64,000 bases of DNA from Bilabrum cf. latius (lineage: Eukaryota > Bigyra: Bicosoecida > Bigyra > Bicosoecida), in assembly GCA_965178125.1 (NCBI GenBank), contig OZ237740.1:558001-622000 (forward strand), in the 5' to 3' direction. Below are positions 38,676-50,233 of the stretch, piece after piece. How positions within the stretch are numbered: position 1 is the first letter of the stretch; every line of letters begins with the position of its first letter. Made by a program: the position numbers and the translations under genes. Below the pieces are notes generated by a model. It saw only the letters and a program-made list of their open reading frames with translations, did not search any database and had not been told where the DNA came from.

Positions 38676-41600
38676 ATGGCCGACAGACAAGTTGCCAAGC
38701 GACTGCAGTTGCTGAATTCCGTCGGAGGGCAAAAGGTCGATGCCTTTGTGCGCGTCCGGCCAAAACTTAGGATTGATGGGCCGCAGAACCATGTCGTTGT
38801 GTCGGCGGATGAGGAAAGATCTGAAATTATAGTTGATAGCGATCGGGCGGCTGCGACTGAATCTTTCATGTACGACAAAGTGTTTGACGCAAAGGCAAGC
38901 CAAAGCAAAGTGTTTGAACGTGCCATGCGACCGCTTGCAGACCAAGTTCTTGGCGGGGTGAGCTGCGCACTATTTGCCTACGGGTAGTCTGGAAGCGGAA
39001 AGTCTTTCTCCGTGCGCGGGACTGGCCCTGTCGGAGGATCCCAGGAAAGCAAAGGGATGAAGCCCGCAGATTCCGCCGCTGCCCCCGCTCCGAAGGGCTC
39101 CAATCCGCCTAGACATGATTTTGATCAAGATGACTTGGAAACACAATCACTTGTTCGAATCGATACGCACGCGACGCTCGGCCTGGGTTTGCTGGATGCA
39201 GCGGCGCCTTCCAGATCGGAGCGGAGCGGTGCTGTCGGCGGTGCGTCCAGTGGCTCTGGTCGAGGTGTAGATGTGGATATGGATGAGAAACCAACGGAAG
39301 GAGTAGCAGGCCCCTCCTTGCGACGAAGGAAGGAAGATTCGCAGCACGGACTGCTGCAGCGCGCGGTGTGCTACATCCTGCAGCGAGGCCGTGAAATTGC
39401 CGCCGGCGCCTCTGCTGGCAACGGAGCAAGAAGCACCAAAGCAGTTGCCCGAGCTGTGAGCGGAAGCGACGCAGCCCTAAGGGTATCCTTGAGCGCCTTG
39501 GAGATATACAATGAGACGCTCACCGACCTGCTGGACCCCGAGTGGGAGGCATCGGCCATGGCACTTGCGGAGGCGAGCAGTCTGGACATTGACGAGGGGA
39601 GCCGAGCAGGTGCTCGGTCCAGGACCAGGATCGGATCATCCCGGCGGCTGGGTACCCCTGGTTCTAATCGACGTCCTGTGTCTGCTCTGCGCGGGTCATC
39701 ATCCTCTCGCACGGCTCTCCGACGGGCCGCAACCTCTGCGACACGGACGCCCAGCAGCAGCAGCTCTCGCAGCAGGTAGCGGACAGGGGACGGTAGCGCC
39801 ACCGGCAAGTTGCGGCGATCTGCGACGAGCTCTCGCGCGGCCTCGAATTCCAGAAGTGCACCTAGAACCGACGGGGGTGGAGCTGCGGTGGGATTGCACC
39901 AGCAGGTGGCACCGCATGCCAAGCGTGCCCTCGTCGCAGGAAGCTCCTCTTTCGCTCATGGCAGATCCTCCGGCAGGTCAGTCGGTGAAGCAATTGCAAT
40001 CTCTGGAGAAGGCCGCGGCTCCGCGGCGCTGTCTATGCATGGCGGCAGCGAGAGCGATATCGAGTTGCTTAGACGGCTGGTGATTCCATCTACGGTGCCC
40101 AGGCCTGGCGCCAAGCCGCGAGTGATGGAACGGCAGGGGCTAGGCACCACCGTGCAACCGCTCACTGAGGTGAGGATCCGGTCCCTTGCCGAGCTCAGCT
40201 CCATCATCCATCTCGCAGAAAGCAGGTGTCGCTTTGCCGAGACGAACTTGAACCTCCAGAGCAATAGGGCGCACAGGATCTTCACGCTCAAGGTGGAGCT
40301 CCTCTTCGACGAGGCGGGAGCGATGCCAGGGGCTGCTGCGATTGCGACCGACGACGAGCAGACAGATCTGCCTTCACCATCCGATGACGATACTACACCC
40401 GTGGCTGCAGACAGGGCAAGGTCAACGCCGAAGGTTAGAACCGCCACGCTGAGGGTGGTCGACCTGGCAGGGAGCGAGAACGTCAAGAGGAGCGGCGCAT
40501 CCGGCGCATCGGCCCGCGAGGCCCGCAACATCAACCGCAGCCTGCTCGCACTCGGGAGAGTGATACAGGCACTCGCTTCATCGCATCCTCACATTCCGTA
40601 CAGGGAGAGTCTTCTCACCAGGATACTCAGTGAGGCTCTCGGGGGAATATGCAAGACCACCTTTTTGTGCTGCATCAGCCCCTGCACGACGTCCTTGTCA
40701 GAGACACTAAGCACGCTCCGGTATGGAAGGGAGGCACGGGATGCCCTTAACATATCGCACCTTCCTCGCGCAAAGCAGGATGAGATCGTGATCCAGGCGA
40801 TGTAGAAGCGGGTCAAGCAGCTGGAGGGACTCATCGAGTCGCAGCGGAGGCTGGACGCCGAGAGGATCAAACAGCTGCAGAGACAGGTTCACGGCCTGCA
40901 GTCGCAGAACGAGGAGCTCGACGGGAGGTTATCCGAGGCGAGCCAGAGGATAGACACCCTCAGGAAGGGCAGGATAGAGCTGAAAACCAGGGCGCTGCGG
41001 TCGCAAGCCGAGCGAGACGCTGCCTTGGAGGCCACGCGGTAGATCGGTCAGATGCTGCAGCGAAGCAGGCGGGAGTGCTCGGACCGCGCATAGGAGCGAG
41101 ATGCAGCGATGACCACGCTCTGTGAGGTGCGGCAGCACCGTGATGCCTTGCTGCATGAATAGAAACGCGTTCAGGAGGCATTGAGAGCCGAGTATGAGCG
41201 CGGTTTCAAGGCATTCCAGGAGCGGACAGTCGAGGCAGAAACCTTGCTGGAACGGGGCAAGGAGAAGGAAGGCATCATCCAGCGCAATTCCAAGAAGATG
41301 CTGGAGTATCAGGCAGATCTAAGCGAGCGTGTCGATAGGATACGTGGTTTGCTGCAAGACAGCACGGAGGACCTGAAAGCTGATCTGGATCGACTCCGGC
41401 AAGGCTTCTTGCAAGCTGGCAAGGAGCGCGTGAGCCAGCACGATTCGCTGTGCCAGAGCTTCAAGAGGCTCCGTGGCGGGGCCGACAAGGCCATTGCTGC
41501 TGCCAAGGAGAATGCTGCCGCCACCGGTGACCTGCACCGCTCGGCCAGTGACAAGGCGCACGAAGCGTGGCAGGCACTCGCAGGCGACGCCGTCAGGGAG

Positions 41601-43094
41601 GTATCCAAAGCAGCTGACCATGCGAAGTACGTCGCTGACGCGGCCACGTCAGCTCTCTCCTCAGTGACGAGCAGCATGTCTCGCCTGCAGCGCGACGCGG
41701 AAGCGAGCATGAGCAGCCTCAAGGACGAACTGGTCCGCGCCATCGGAGACGCAGAGCAGAGGCTGCAGCGGATGCGTGACAAGCAGGCAGATGATACGGA
41801 CAGGCGAGTCGCCGATTCGAAGCGAGAAAGCGACGCGGCAGCGGCTGACGCCAAGCAGACAGAGCAGCGGCTGCAAGAGGCAGCGGACAAGGCCAAAGAG
41901 GAGCTGCAGAGGCTGCTGACGTCACAGTTGGATCGGATCAGCGAGCTGACGAGGTCGGCCTGCACGGCTCAGTCGCGCCGAGCGCAGGCGTCTTTCTCTA
42001 CCGCTCAGAAACGAGGAGAAGACGAAAAGGCGTGGAGCAAGCAGGCAGTCTAGGACGTGCAGACTAGCATGCACCAAGCTCGGGAGTCCGCTGCGTCGGC
42101 CGGCAGCAGGTCAACCCACCTCTACGAATCATTTCGAAGCGAGGTGGAAGGGCTGGCGAGCGGCTGCCGCGAGTCGGCCGAATCGCAGTCCAAAGCGGCA
42201 CGCGAGCTATCCAAGAGCTTTGCTTCCTAGTGCGATGCTCGGGTGGTCGAGTTGAAGCGCGACAAGCAGCAGCAGGTGGAGGCGATGCAGAGGCATCTGA
42301 GACAGGGAAAGGACAAGCTGCAGGCAGTCCTAGCGGAATCAGTGGTAGCAGAGGGCACTTCTGCAGTGACGACTGACGGTGAAAGGGCACGGATGCTCCA
42401 GCAGCAGGCGATCGATAGCGGGAAGCGGGCTGGCGATGCCTCGGCATCCCAGGAAGCGAGAGTAAGCACCATCGCAGAGGAGATCGGATCGATGGAGGGC
42501 ACCACCAGGGCTGCAGTCGGTGCTCTGGAGGAAGACCAGGTGCAGTTGGTGCCCCTTGCTGCGCTGCAGTTGACTGCAGGCAACGACCTGCCGGAGTCCC
42601 GCGACGACGCCGAAGTCTGTACCGAGAGCATGGGCGAGCACGGTGTGGCACGGGTGGAGGCTGAGAGCAGAATACGGAGGAAGGTGGCGGAGCCTGGACC
42701 TGGGGTGGATTATCCTGATCTGGTCGGCGGACGTGATTCGGATAGGGGGGAGCGTATTGGCGGGGCTGGTGAGGTGCACTCCTGCCAGGCTGGGGCTGGT
42801 GGAGGTTGTTTGGAGCAAGCTCCTGTCATGTTCACAGCTGTGGATGCAGCCAGCGTTGCGGAAGGGCAGATGGCTAGCATCATAGCCCGGGTAGAGGCGG
42901 AGGAGGAGGGAGAGATTGGCCTTGAGGCGAATGACGGTCTAGTGGGAAGCAGTCAACCGAATGGTCAGGTGCTTGCTGCGTCGAGCGAGCGCAGTGCCGT
43001 GGCAGACCCTTCAACTCTAGTGGCCATGGATGCCCATTTAGAGGATTCTGTGCGGTCAATGTTGTCTGAAAGGGCACAAGGGCTGGCAAAGTAA
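38676..43094 (+). CDS. Kinesin with insert-rich motor and long coiled coil
   Basis: Single frame of 1,472 codons from ATG 38676 to TAA 43092-43094 with eight TAGs (38985, 39777, 40803, 41040, 41091, 41160, 42051, 42228). The motor spans about residues 20-690, nearly twice normal size because of Ser/Arg/Gly-rich inserts (about 120-215 and 270-460). The P-loop is FAYG-Q104-SGSGKSFSV, where Q104 is a TAG; switch I is TNLNLQSNRAH (523-533; the usual SSRSH is changed); switch II is VVDLAGSE (596-601). NRSLLALGRVIQAL and HIPYRESLLTRIL follow. Residues 700-1190 are coiled coil, and the end is acidic and disordered. The neck region resembles kinesin-5-type motors, but the class is uncertain. A microtubule motor for spindle or cilia is likely. 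Confidence 0.9.
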
Positions 43095-43226
43095 ATTGTC
43101 GATTCGCCGCAATTTGGCCGAACCGGGACCGAACCATTCTTTGGATTCGTTTTTAACGCCGATAGCCCGGCAATATCATGATAGCCGGATGACCCGATAT
43201 ATCAATAGCTATTCATCGTTCATTCA

Positions 43227-46200
43227 ATGACACAACCTTAGACCAGTAGCTATTTTTTATCGATCTGGTTCATTAGTGTTGTTTCGCTCGCCGCTGTATC
43301 GCTTTCTCTTTCCGTTTATGACGGTGTACAGTGCTCAGATACGCAGCGAGCTTGTGCTCCGGAGGAGCACTTTCCAGCTCGAAGCATAAAGCAATCAGAG
43401 GCTACAACCCTATTTTTACATGCTATGTTCATGGTGTATGGTGCCAGCAAGAGTGGAAGTGCAGCCTTGGCATGGTACTTCATCGCAGCTGCGAGCACTG
43501 ACATTAGTGTGAGAGAGTGGTATTGCAACCTTTGCAGACCTACCTTAAGATTCGCGGAAAGTTTAAGTTGGCGTCCATCCTCTCTCGTCGCAGCTCGTGG
43601 TCGCGTCTGGATTTCTTGCGACACAACGATCCACAGTCTTCACTCTGCTCGGGCTGCCTTTCGTCCGCCAGAGATGGCTGCTAGTTAGCAATCTAGGCTA
43701 CTCACTAGCGATTGAAAGTACTGTTGCAGTTAAATTTCGTCCGCATAGACATGCCATCGTGCTAGTCTTATCACTCGGCAACGGGATCCTCTGCTGTGCA
43801 GTTGCATATGCTGAAGTCTAGGGGTTTGCTGAGGCAGCTGTCGTATCACTTACATTGATGTACTCGGCGTTCGCGACTTATTTTCTCCTGGAGATATTCA
43901 GGGGTCCGATTGACCGGTACTTGGATCCAATCCTGTCGTGTCGGTGCTGCCAGCACATGGGGCTGTGCAGTTTGCCACTGCACTCCGTCCCTGGTGCAAG
44001 CACATTCAACGCAAAAGGGGAAAAGCTCCAGAAAGTCGATATTGGGGACGCATAGTACAAATTTCGCGGGGCGCAGTTGACAAGCTCTGAATGGGTTGTC
44101 CTAGTTTACATTTTTTGTAGCTTGAGTTACTCCTTACAGTTCTACGGGACCAGGTGGTTTGGACTGACAGAATCTGTCGCAGGATACATTGTGGTTGTTT
44201 GTGATGCATTGATCGTGCTAGCTAGGTGCGGGCTTGCCGTGGCAGTGGTACATGCAGAGGTCACGGCGGTCGCAAACGAAGCATCCAAGGCCCAGCAATA
44301 CAAGCGCGAGGCAGCCGATGCCCGCCTCGACACCATCCAGCAGTTCACCAGGTACATCTTCCACGAGGCCCGGGTGCCCCTGCAGGCCGTGTCCCTGGCT
44401 GTGGACGAGCTGCAGGAGACTGTGAAGGAGGCCAGCTTGCAGGCGAGAGAGCTGGAGGGGCTGGGGGCAGGTATGAGGAGAAGAGGAGGAGGCGCCTCGG
44501 GGCGACTGGTGGAGCGAGGTGGGGGCGGGGATGATGTGGCCGGTGCAGTGGACGGCGATGCATCGCCCCGCGGTCGCGTGCTGACCGCGTTGATGGGCAC
44601 GCTGCAGGAGGCCCGTGAGGTGCTTGAGTCACAGAAAGAAGGGTGCAAGGGACTGCAGCACATCTTCGACGACGTGCTGGAGGCGCAGCGCATCGAGCAG
44701 GGCAGGCTGAAGCTGCGGGATGATGACGTGAATCTCGGTCAGGTGCTGCGCGACATCCGCACGGTGTTTCGTCGATCCGCATCTGCGAAGGGTGTGGATC
44801 TTCATACTGCTGTAGGCTTGGGTGTGCCTGGTATTGTGCGGGGCGACGGGCTGCGCATGAAGCAGGTGGTGGCGAATCTGGTCTCGAACGCGATCAAGTT
44901 CACTCCGGAGGGGGGGCGCATCGACGTGCTGGTGTCGTCAAAGCCCGATGAGATGGCAGCATCCTCAAGTCCCAGAGGCGATTCTAGTCACGTTGCGGGT
45001 CGCGGAAGCAGCAGCAAAGTACATGCGGAAGTTGGCAATGACTCTTAGGCTCCACTGGGTTCAGCGTTTGTTTCGTCCTCCGCCGCCGCTGCAATTGCGG
45101 TTACCGCCCCGAGACGCCCTGATGCGCGGGTGTTATCCACAGAGCACCCGGGCACCGAGGGAGGCACTGGGTCAGCAGCAGAGGTAGCCAGCGCTGGTGC
45201 CGCGTACCTCAGCACTGCCAGCGGCAGCTCCACCATCGTGCGCATCACGGTCACAGATACCGGATGTGGCATGTCGGCTCAGGATGTGGCGGGGCTCTTC
45301 AGCCCGTACAAGCAGACGAGGCACGGGGTGGCATATACTGGTTCGTCGTCTGGTCTGGGCCTGTACATTTCTCGCGGGATCGCTCGTCAGATGGGAGGCG
45401 ATCTGACGGCGAGCAGCAATGGAGAGGGCCGGGGCAGCGGTTTTGAGTTTTGGTTTCCAGCGCAGGCATGTACTGGAATTCCAGTGGGTTCTGGTTACTC
45501 AAATCCGCAGTTGTCTCGCCGTTGGCGGCACAGCTCACACGGTTCAAGCTGGAGCGGGTCATCAGGTCGGCCACCTCCTGGCAGTGGCCAGTCATCAAGT
45601 GGTGACGACATGATGACCCGGGTGCGAAACGACCTTCGAATGACGTTGCAGGCCACTGTAAGCGTCGAGGTGCAGGGCTTGCATGCCCAGTAGGACGGTG
45701 GCAGACCGCTTCCTTCGGGTGCGGTCAAGGCGGCTGGTGGTGATCCGGCCGTGGGGGACCCTACGGTTTCACAAACTGTCCCGGTCCAGAAGCATCTTTA
45801 GGTTGTGCCCACTGGTGGAAGTCTGGGGCGTGAAAAGCCGACGGAAGCCAACAGACAGAAAATCGAAGGAGGTGGCCCCAGTGGGGGCAATGACACGACT
45901 TCTGGCTCGACGTGTGGCGCTGTAGATTCAAGTGGTGGCGCTGTAGCTGTCATTTCAAACGATGCCACTGCTGGTAGGACTAATGATAGTGCTTGTATGT
46001 CAAGTGCATCTTCGAAGCGCCGACGCGTGCGCAAGCGATCCTCTGCCGCCAAGGCCAGGTCCTCCACTGCAGCCCAAGCGAACAAGTCTGCCGCCGCCCC
46101 CATGGGTTGGTGCCTCGTGGTGGACGACGTGTCCACCAACCGCAAGCTGCTCGCCAGGGGCATGCGCAGGATCGGATACGACGTGCAGGAGGCAGCGCAC

Positions 46201-46539
46201 GGCAAGGAGGCGGTGGCGATGTGTCGTGCCAAGGCCGGGGAGATCGGCGGGTCAGGTGCGGGTGATGGCAAGGATGAGTTCAGACATGGGCCGTACCTGG
46301 GCCTGGTCACAATGGACAAGTCGATGCCTGTGATGGACGGCGTGGAGGCGACGCGCGCGATCCGGAACATGCTGGGGTCGCGCGTTACGATCGTGGGCCT
46401 GACGGGGGACGCCCTTGGCACTGATCTGGAGTCGTTCAAGGCGGCGGGGCTGGACAGCGTGCTGGGCAAGCCGGCGAGCGCGAAGGAGATGCACAGAGCG
46501 GCTAGCCGCGTGAAGCGGTCTGGTGCGACATTATCTTGA
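43227..46539 (+). CDS. Membrane hybrid histidine kinase, copy 1
   Basis: Exons 43227-43508 and 43594-46539 (intron 85 bp, GTGAGA donor, phase 0) give 1,075 residues, stop TGA. A hydrophobic N-terminus (FISVVSLAAVSLSLSV) and about seven further membrane segments (to residue about 310) form an unrecognised sensor. The H-box FHEARVPL (His351) is followed by the N-box MKQVVANLVSNAIKFTPEGG, the G1 box VTDTGCGM and the G2 box SSSGLGLYISRG. A linker leads to a receiver with Asp938/939, phospho-acceptor Asp1002 (VTMDKSMPVMDG) and the Lys motif LGKPAS. All catalytic residues are present, so a phosphorelay from His to Asp is expected; a separate phosphotransfer protein is not in the window. The true start was set by alignment with copy 2. 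Six TAGs are in frame. Confidence 0.9.
46013..46520 (+). repeat. Left arm of a 508-bp inverted repeat (receiver domain, copy 1)
   Basis: This block, from cgaagcgccgacgcgtgc to gtgaagcggtc, is the reverse complement of 46795-47302; no difference was seen in the stretches compared. It covers the basic linker and whole receiver domain. A 274-bp unique spacer (46521-46794) separates the arms, so they could form a long hairpin in single-stranded DNA or read-through RNA. Confidence 0.88.
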
Positions 46540-46790
46540 AGCTGGCTAGATCTATCTGCATGATTTGATATTTTTAGGGGCAATCATGTGCAACCGACTA
46601 TCTAGATTCTGGAATCCAAATCGAGCTAGACTGAATCCAGATCGTGACATGTCCTCTGTTGCAACTCGTAGCCGCTACTCTCACGTGTGCAGGATCCGAG
46701 TGCCATGGCCTTGCTTGGTTGACTCACTACGGGTGCATCTCAGAAACTGCCTACTGCCTACATTTAGCGCTTTGTCTCCAAGCCATCAAC

Positions 46791-49700
46791 TCAGGACCGC
46801 TTCACGCGGCTAGCCGCTCTGTGCATCTCCTTCGCGCTCGCCGGCTTGCCCAGCACGCTGTCCAGCCCCGCCGCCTTGAACGACTCCAGATCAGTGCCAA
46901 GGGCGTCCCCCGTCAGGCCCACGATCGTAACGCGCGACCCCAGCATGTTCCGGATCGCGCGCGTCGCCTCCACGCCGTCCATCACAGGCATCGACTTGTC
47001 CATTGTGACCAGGCCCAGGTACGGCCCATGTCTGAACTCATCCTTGCCATCACCCGCACCTGACCCGCCGATCTCCCCGGCCTTGGCACGACACATCGCC
47101 ACCGCCTCCTTGCCGTGCGCTGCCTCCTGCACGTCGTATCCGATCCTGCGCATGCCCCTGGCGAGCAGCTTGCGGTTGGTGGACACGTCGTCCACCACGA
47201 GGCACCAACCCATGGGGGCGGCGGCAGACTTGTTCGCTTGGGCTGCAGTGGAGGACCTGGCCTTGGCGGCAGAGGATCGCTTGCGCACGCGTCGGCGCTT
47301 CGGGGTCGTGGTGGAGGCATTGCTAGCCGCAGTATCCTCTATCACGTGGCTTTGCTTCTCATCCTCGCCTGCAGCACCAGCACCAGCACCAGCACCAGCA
47401 CCAGCACCAGCACCAGCACCAGCACCAGCACCAGCACCAGCACCAGCACCAGCACCAGCACCAGCACCAGCACCAGCACCAGCACCAGCACCAGCACCAG
47501 CACCAGCACCAGCACCAGCACCAGCACCAGCACCAGCACCAGCACCAGCACCAGCACCAGCACCAGCACCAGCACCAGCACCAGCACCAGCACCAGCACC
47601 AGCTAAATTCGAATTGACCGGATCATCCACAGCTTCTATTGTCAAGCGAAGGTCGTTGTGCATTCGCGTAATTGCATCGTCACCACCAATTGACGCAGCA
47701 TCTCTGCGCGAAACCATGCTTGTAGTTGACAACGACCCGTCTCCAGAACTCTTGCGCCACCTGCGAGACAGCTGTGGATCCATAGATGCTCTGCTGCGCC
47801 TTGATCCCACTTCCATTCCAGCATGCACCTGCGCTGGAAACCAAAACTCAAAACGGCTGCCCCAACCCTCTCCATCGCTGCTCGCCGTCAGATCGCCTCC
47901 CATCTGACGAGCGATCCCGCGAGAAATGTACAGGCCCAAGCCGGACGACGAACCAGTGTATGCCACCCCGTGCCTCGTCTGCTTGTATAGGCTGAAGAGC
48001 CCCGCCACATCCTGAGCCGACATGCCACATCCGGTGTCTGTGACCGTGATGCGCACGGTGGTGGAGCTGCCGCTGGCAGTGTTGAGGTAAGATTGAGCGT
48101 CCTTGTCATTATCCGCGTGCTGTTGCTCACTGCTGCCGCCTTGCTCATCTGGTACCGCTCTGGCTGCATCCACTCTAGACCTAGCACCTTTTCCCGCAAC
48201 TAGAATTCCTTCATCATCGCCTGCTATTCTATCTTGGCTCAGCTTTGCATCAGATGTTGCCAGCACGTCGATGCGCCCCCCCTCCGGAGTGAACTTGATC
48301 GCGTTCGAGACCAGATTCGCCACCACCTGCTTCATGCGCAGCCCGTCGCCCCGCACACTACCAGGCACACCCACACCTACAGCAGTTTGAAGATCCACAC
48401 CCTTCGCAGATGCTGACCGACGAAACACCGTGCGGATGTCGCGCAGCACCTGACCGAGATTCACGTCATCATCCCGCAGCTTCAGCCTGCCCTGCTCGAT
48501 GCGCTGGGCCTCTAGCACGTCGTCGAAGATGTGCTGCAGTCCCTTGCACCCCTCCTTCTGTGACTCAAGCACCTCCTGGGCCTCCTGCAGCGTGCCCATC
48601 AACGCGGCCAGCACGCGAGCGCGGGGAGATGCATCGCCGTCCAATGCACCGGCCACATCATCCCCGGCCCCACCTCGCTCTACCAGTCGCCCCGAGGCAC
48701 CTCCCCCTCTTCTCCTCATACCTGCCCCCAGCCCCTCCAGCTCTCTGGCCTGCAAGCTGGCCTCCTTCACAGTCTCCTGCAGCTCGTCCACAGCCAGAGA
48801 CACGGCCTGCAGGGGCACCCGGGCCTCGTGGAAGATGTACCTGGTGAACTGCTGGATGGTGTCGAGGCGGGCATCTGCTGCCTCGCGCTTGTATTGCTAT
48901 GCCTTGGAGGCTTTGTTTGCGACCGCCGTGACCTCAGCATGCACTATTGCCACGGCAAGCCCGCACCGTAGGACGATGACAACTGCATCGGTGATGGCCA
49001 CGATTTGCAATGCGGTTTGAAGATCCAAACCCATCCATCTCGTGCCGTAGTATTCGAGTGGGTATGATAATGTCGCTCCCATGTACAAAATAACCATCCA
49101 GTCGACGGCTGTGAGAAACCCCAGCCTGCTCTCGTACTCGCCATTCTGTACATCAAGCCAAGATACCTCTGCTGCATTGGAAGGGATATCTACTGCATTC
49201 GCTTCTTCTGACTGCGTGATACCCTGGCCCATCTAAGAATTTGTGGCCGCGTATTTTTCAGACTATATCTACGCTGTGGAGAGCCTCTGTCCACCGTGAT
49301 GGGTTCCACAGCAGCAGCCCTCCTGCAATGCGACTGCTGGAGCCGATAGCGCTGGGTCGCACCATTGATCCAGGCGACCTCTGAACAGCTCCAGGAACAA
49401 GTACAATAGGAAAATTGAGAACGAACTGCTTGCTTGCACGTTTGCATACATTGCGAGCCATGGAGCGTGAGCCAGAGCTATTAAGCTGCAACTCCACCCG
49501 AGCACAAAGCATGCAATGAATACGCCTGGCAGCCTCCGGGCCCTGAAACTCAGCGCAATATTTGAGTCATTCAACAAGGAAAATGACAGTGAACCTACGA
49601 ATAACCAGCGTTGCCGGGCAAGAGGCTTGCCTAAAACATCAAAGATAGTTGACCGATTCATTGACAGGAACAGAGCTCCAGTGCCCATCTGCGAACAAAC

Positions 49701-50078
49701 TAGGATTTTGTTGCTCGATTTGTGCAATTCATCAATTTTGGCGTATGCGATACGCGTTCCATTGGCGCATTAGAGTCTCACCGCTACATCCAGAGTTGTG
49801 GCGCAAGCAAAATACAAAGATATTTGTGGCCTCGGCCGCGTAGTCATGCCATAGAGCATGAATGCGGCATGGAGAAATAGGACTGTCGCCTATGTCTACC
49901 TGAGCAACTACAGGCTGAAATCTTCTGGCCTCCCACATCCGCTGCGCCCAGCAGTGCTGCAGCCTAAACCATCATCAAGACACAGTCCAAATAGAGCCAC
50001 GGAACTAAATATCACTGCGATTTGGCAGTACAGGTACCATTTACGCTAATCAGCACTGTCTTTTGACAATCCTCTCAT
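46791..50078 (-). CDS. Membrane hybrid histidine kinase, copy 2
   Basis: Exons 50078-49782 and 49688-46791 (intron 93 bp, GTGAGA donor, phase 0, same place as in copy 1) give 1,064 residues, stop TGA. Domain order equals copy 1: hydrophobic N-terminus (IAVIFSSVALFGLCL), several membrane segments, H-box FHEARVPL, N, G1 and G2 boxes, and receiver with VTMDKSMPVMDG. The sensor half is only loosely similar to copy 1 (for example TVLFLHAAFMLYG against TTLFLHAMFMVYG), while kinase and receiver are nearly identical. Between kinase and receiver it carries a long Gly-Ala run from a 6-bp microsatellite, absent in copy 1. TAG 48897 sits where copy 1 has CAG, and one of the TAGs near 49905 aligns with CAA. 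Confidence 0.9.
46795..47302 (-). repeat. Right arm of the 508-bp inverted repeat (receiver domain, copy 2)
   Basis: Reverse-complement match to 46013-46520. The match stops sharply on both sides: copy 2 has TCC-TGA right after the arm where copy 1 has TCT-GGT and five more codons, and upstream the linkers are unrelated. This fits recent gene conversion or a young partial duplication. Confidence 0.88.
47376..47602. repeat. Perfect 6-bp microsatellite (ccagca), about 38 units, coding
   Basis: An uninterrupted ccagca array on the plus strand reads ggtgct on the minus strand and encodes about 76 residues of alternating Gly-Ala between the kinase and receiver of copy 2. The array is pure, so its length is expected to vary between strains, always in frame. 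Confidence 0.95.
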
Positions 50079-50233
50079 TCCAAGTGTTTCAAGAGCTGTA
50101 AAACCTGTCGTGACCCCGACGTCCATTGCACGTGGCGCCGAAGGTTCGTAAATTGACAAAGTTCAGCCGCGCACTATAATAATGTGGCACTATTGCTGCA
50201 ATGTCCCAGAACCCCTCTAAGCGCCCACTCCAA

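Noticed and set aside
38985-38987. UAG as Leu, pyrrolysine or selenocysteine
   Set aside because: The P-loop, helicase and paralogue positions call for Gln, and selenocysteine uses UGA. No pyrrolysine machinery was seen.
46846-47907. Plus-strand frame with a long Ala-Pro run
   Set aside because: It is the antisense reading of histidine kinase copy 2 and its microsatellite.
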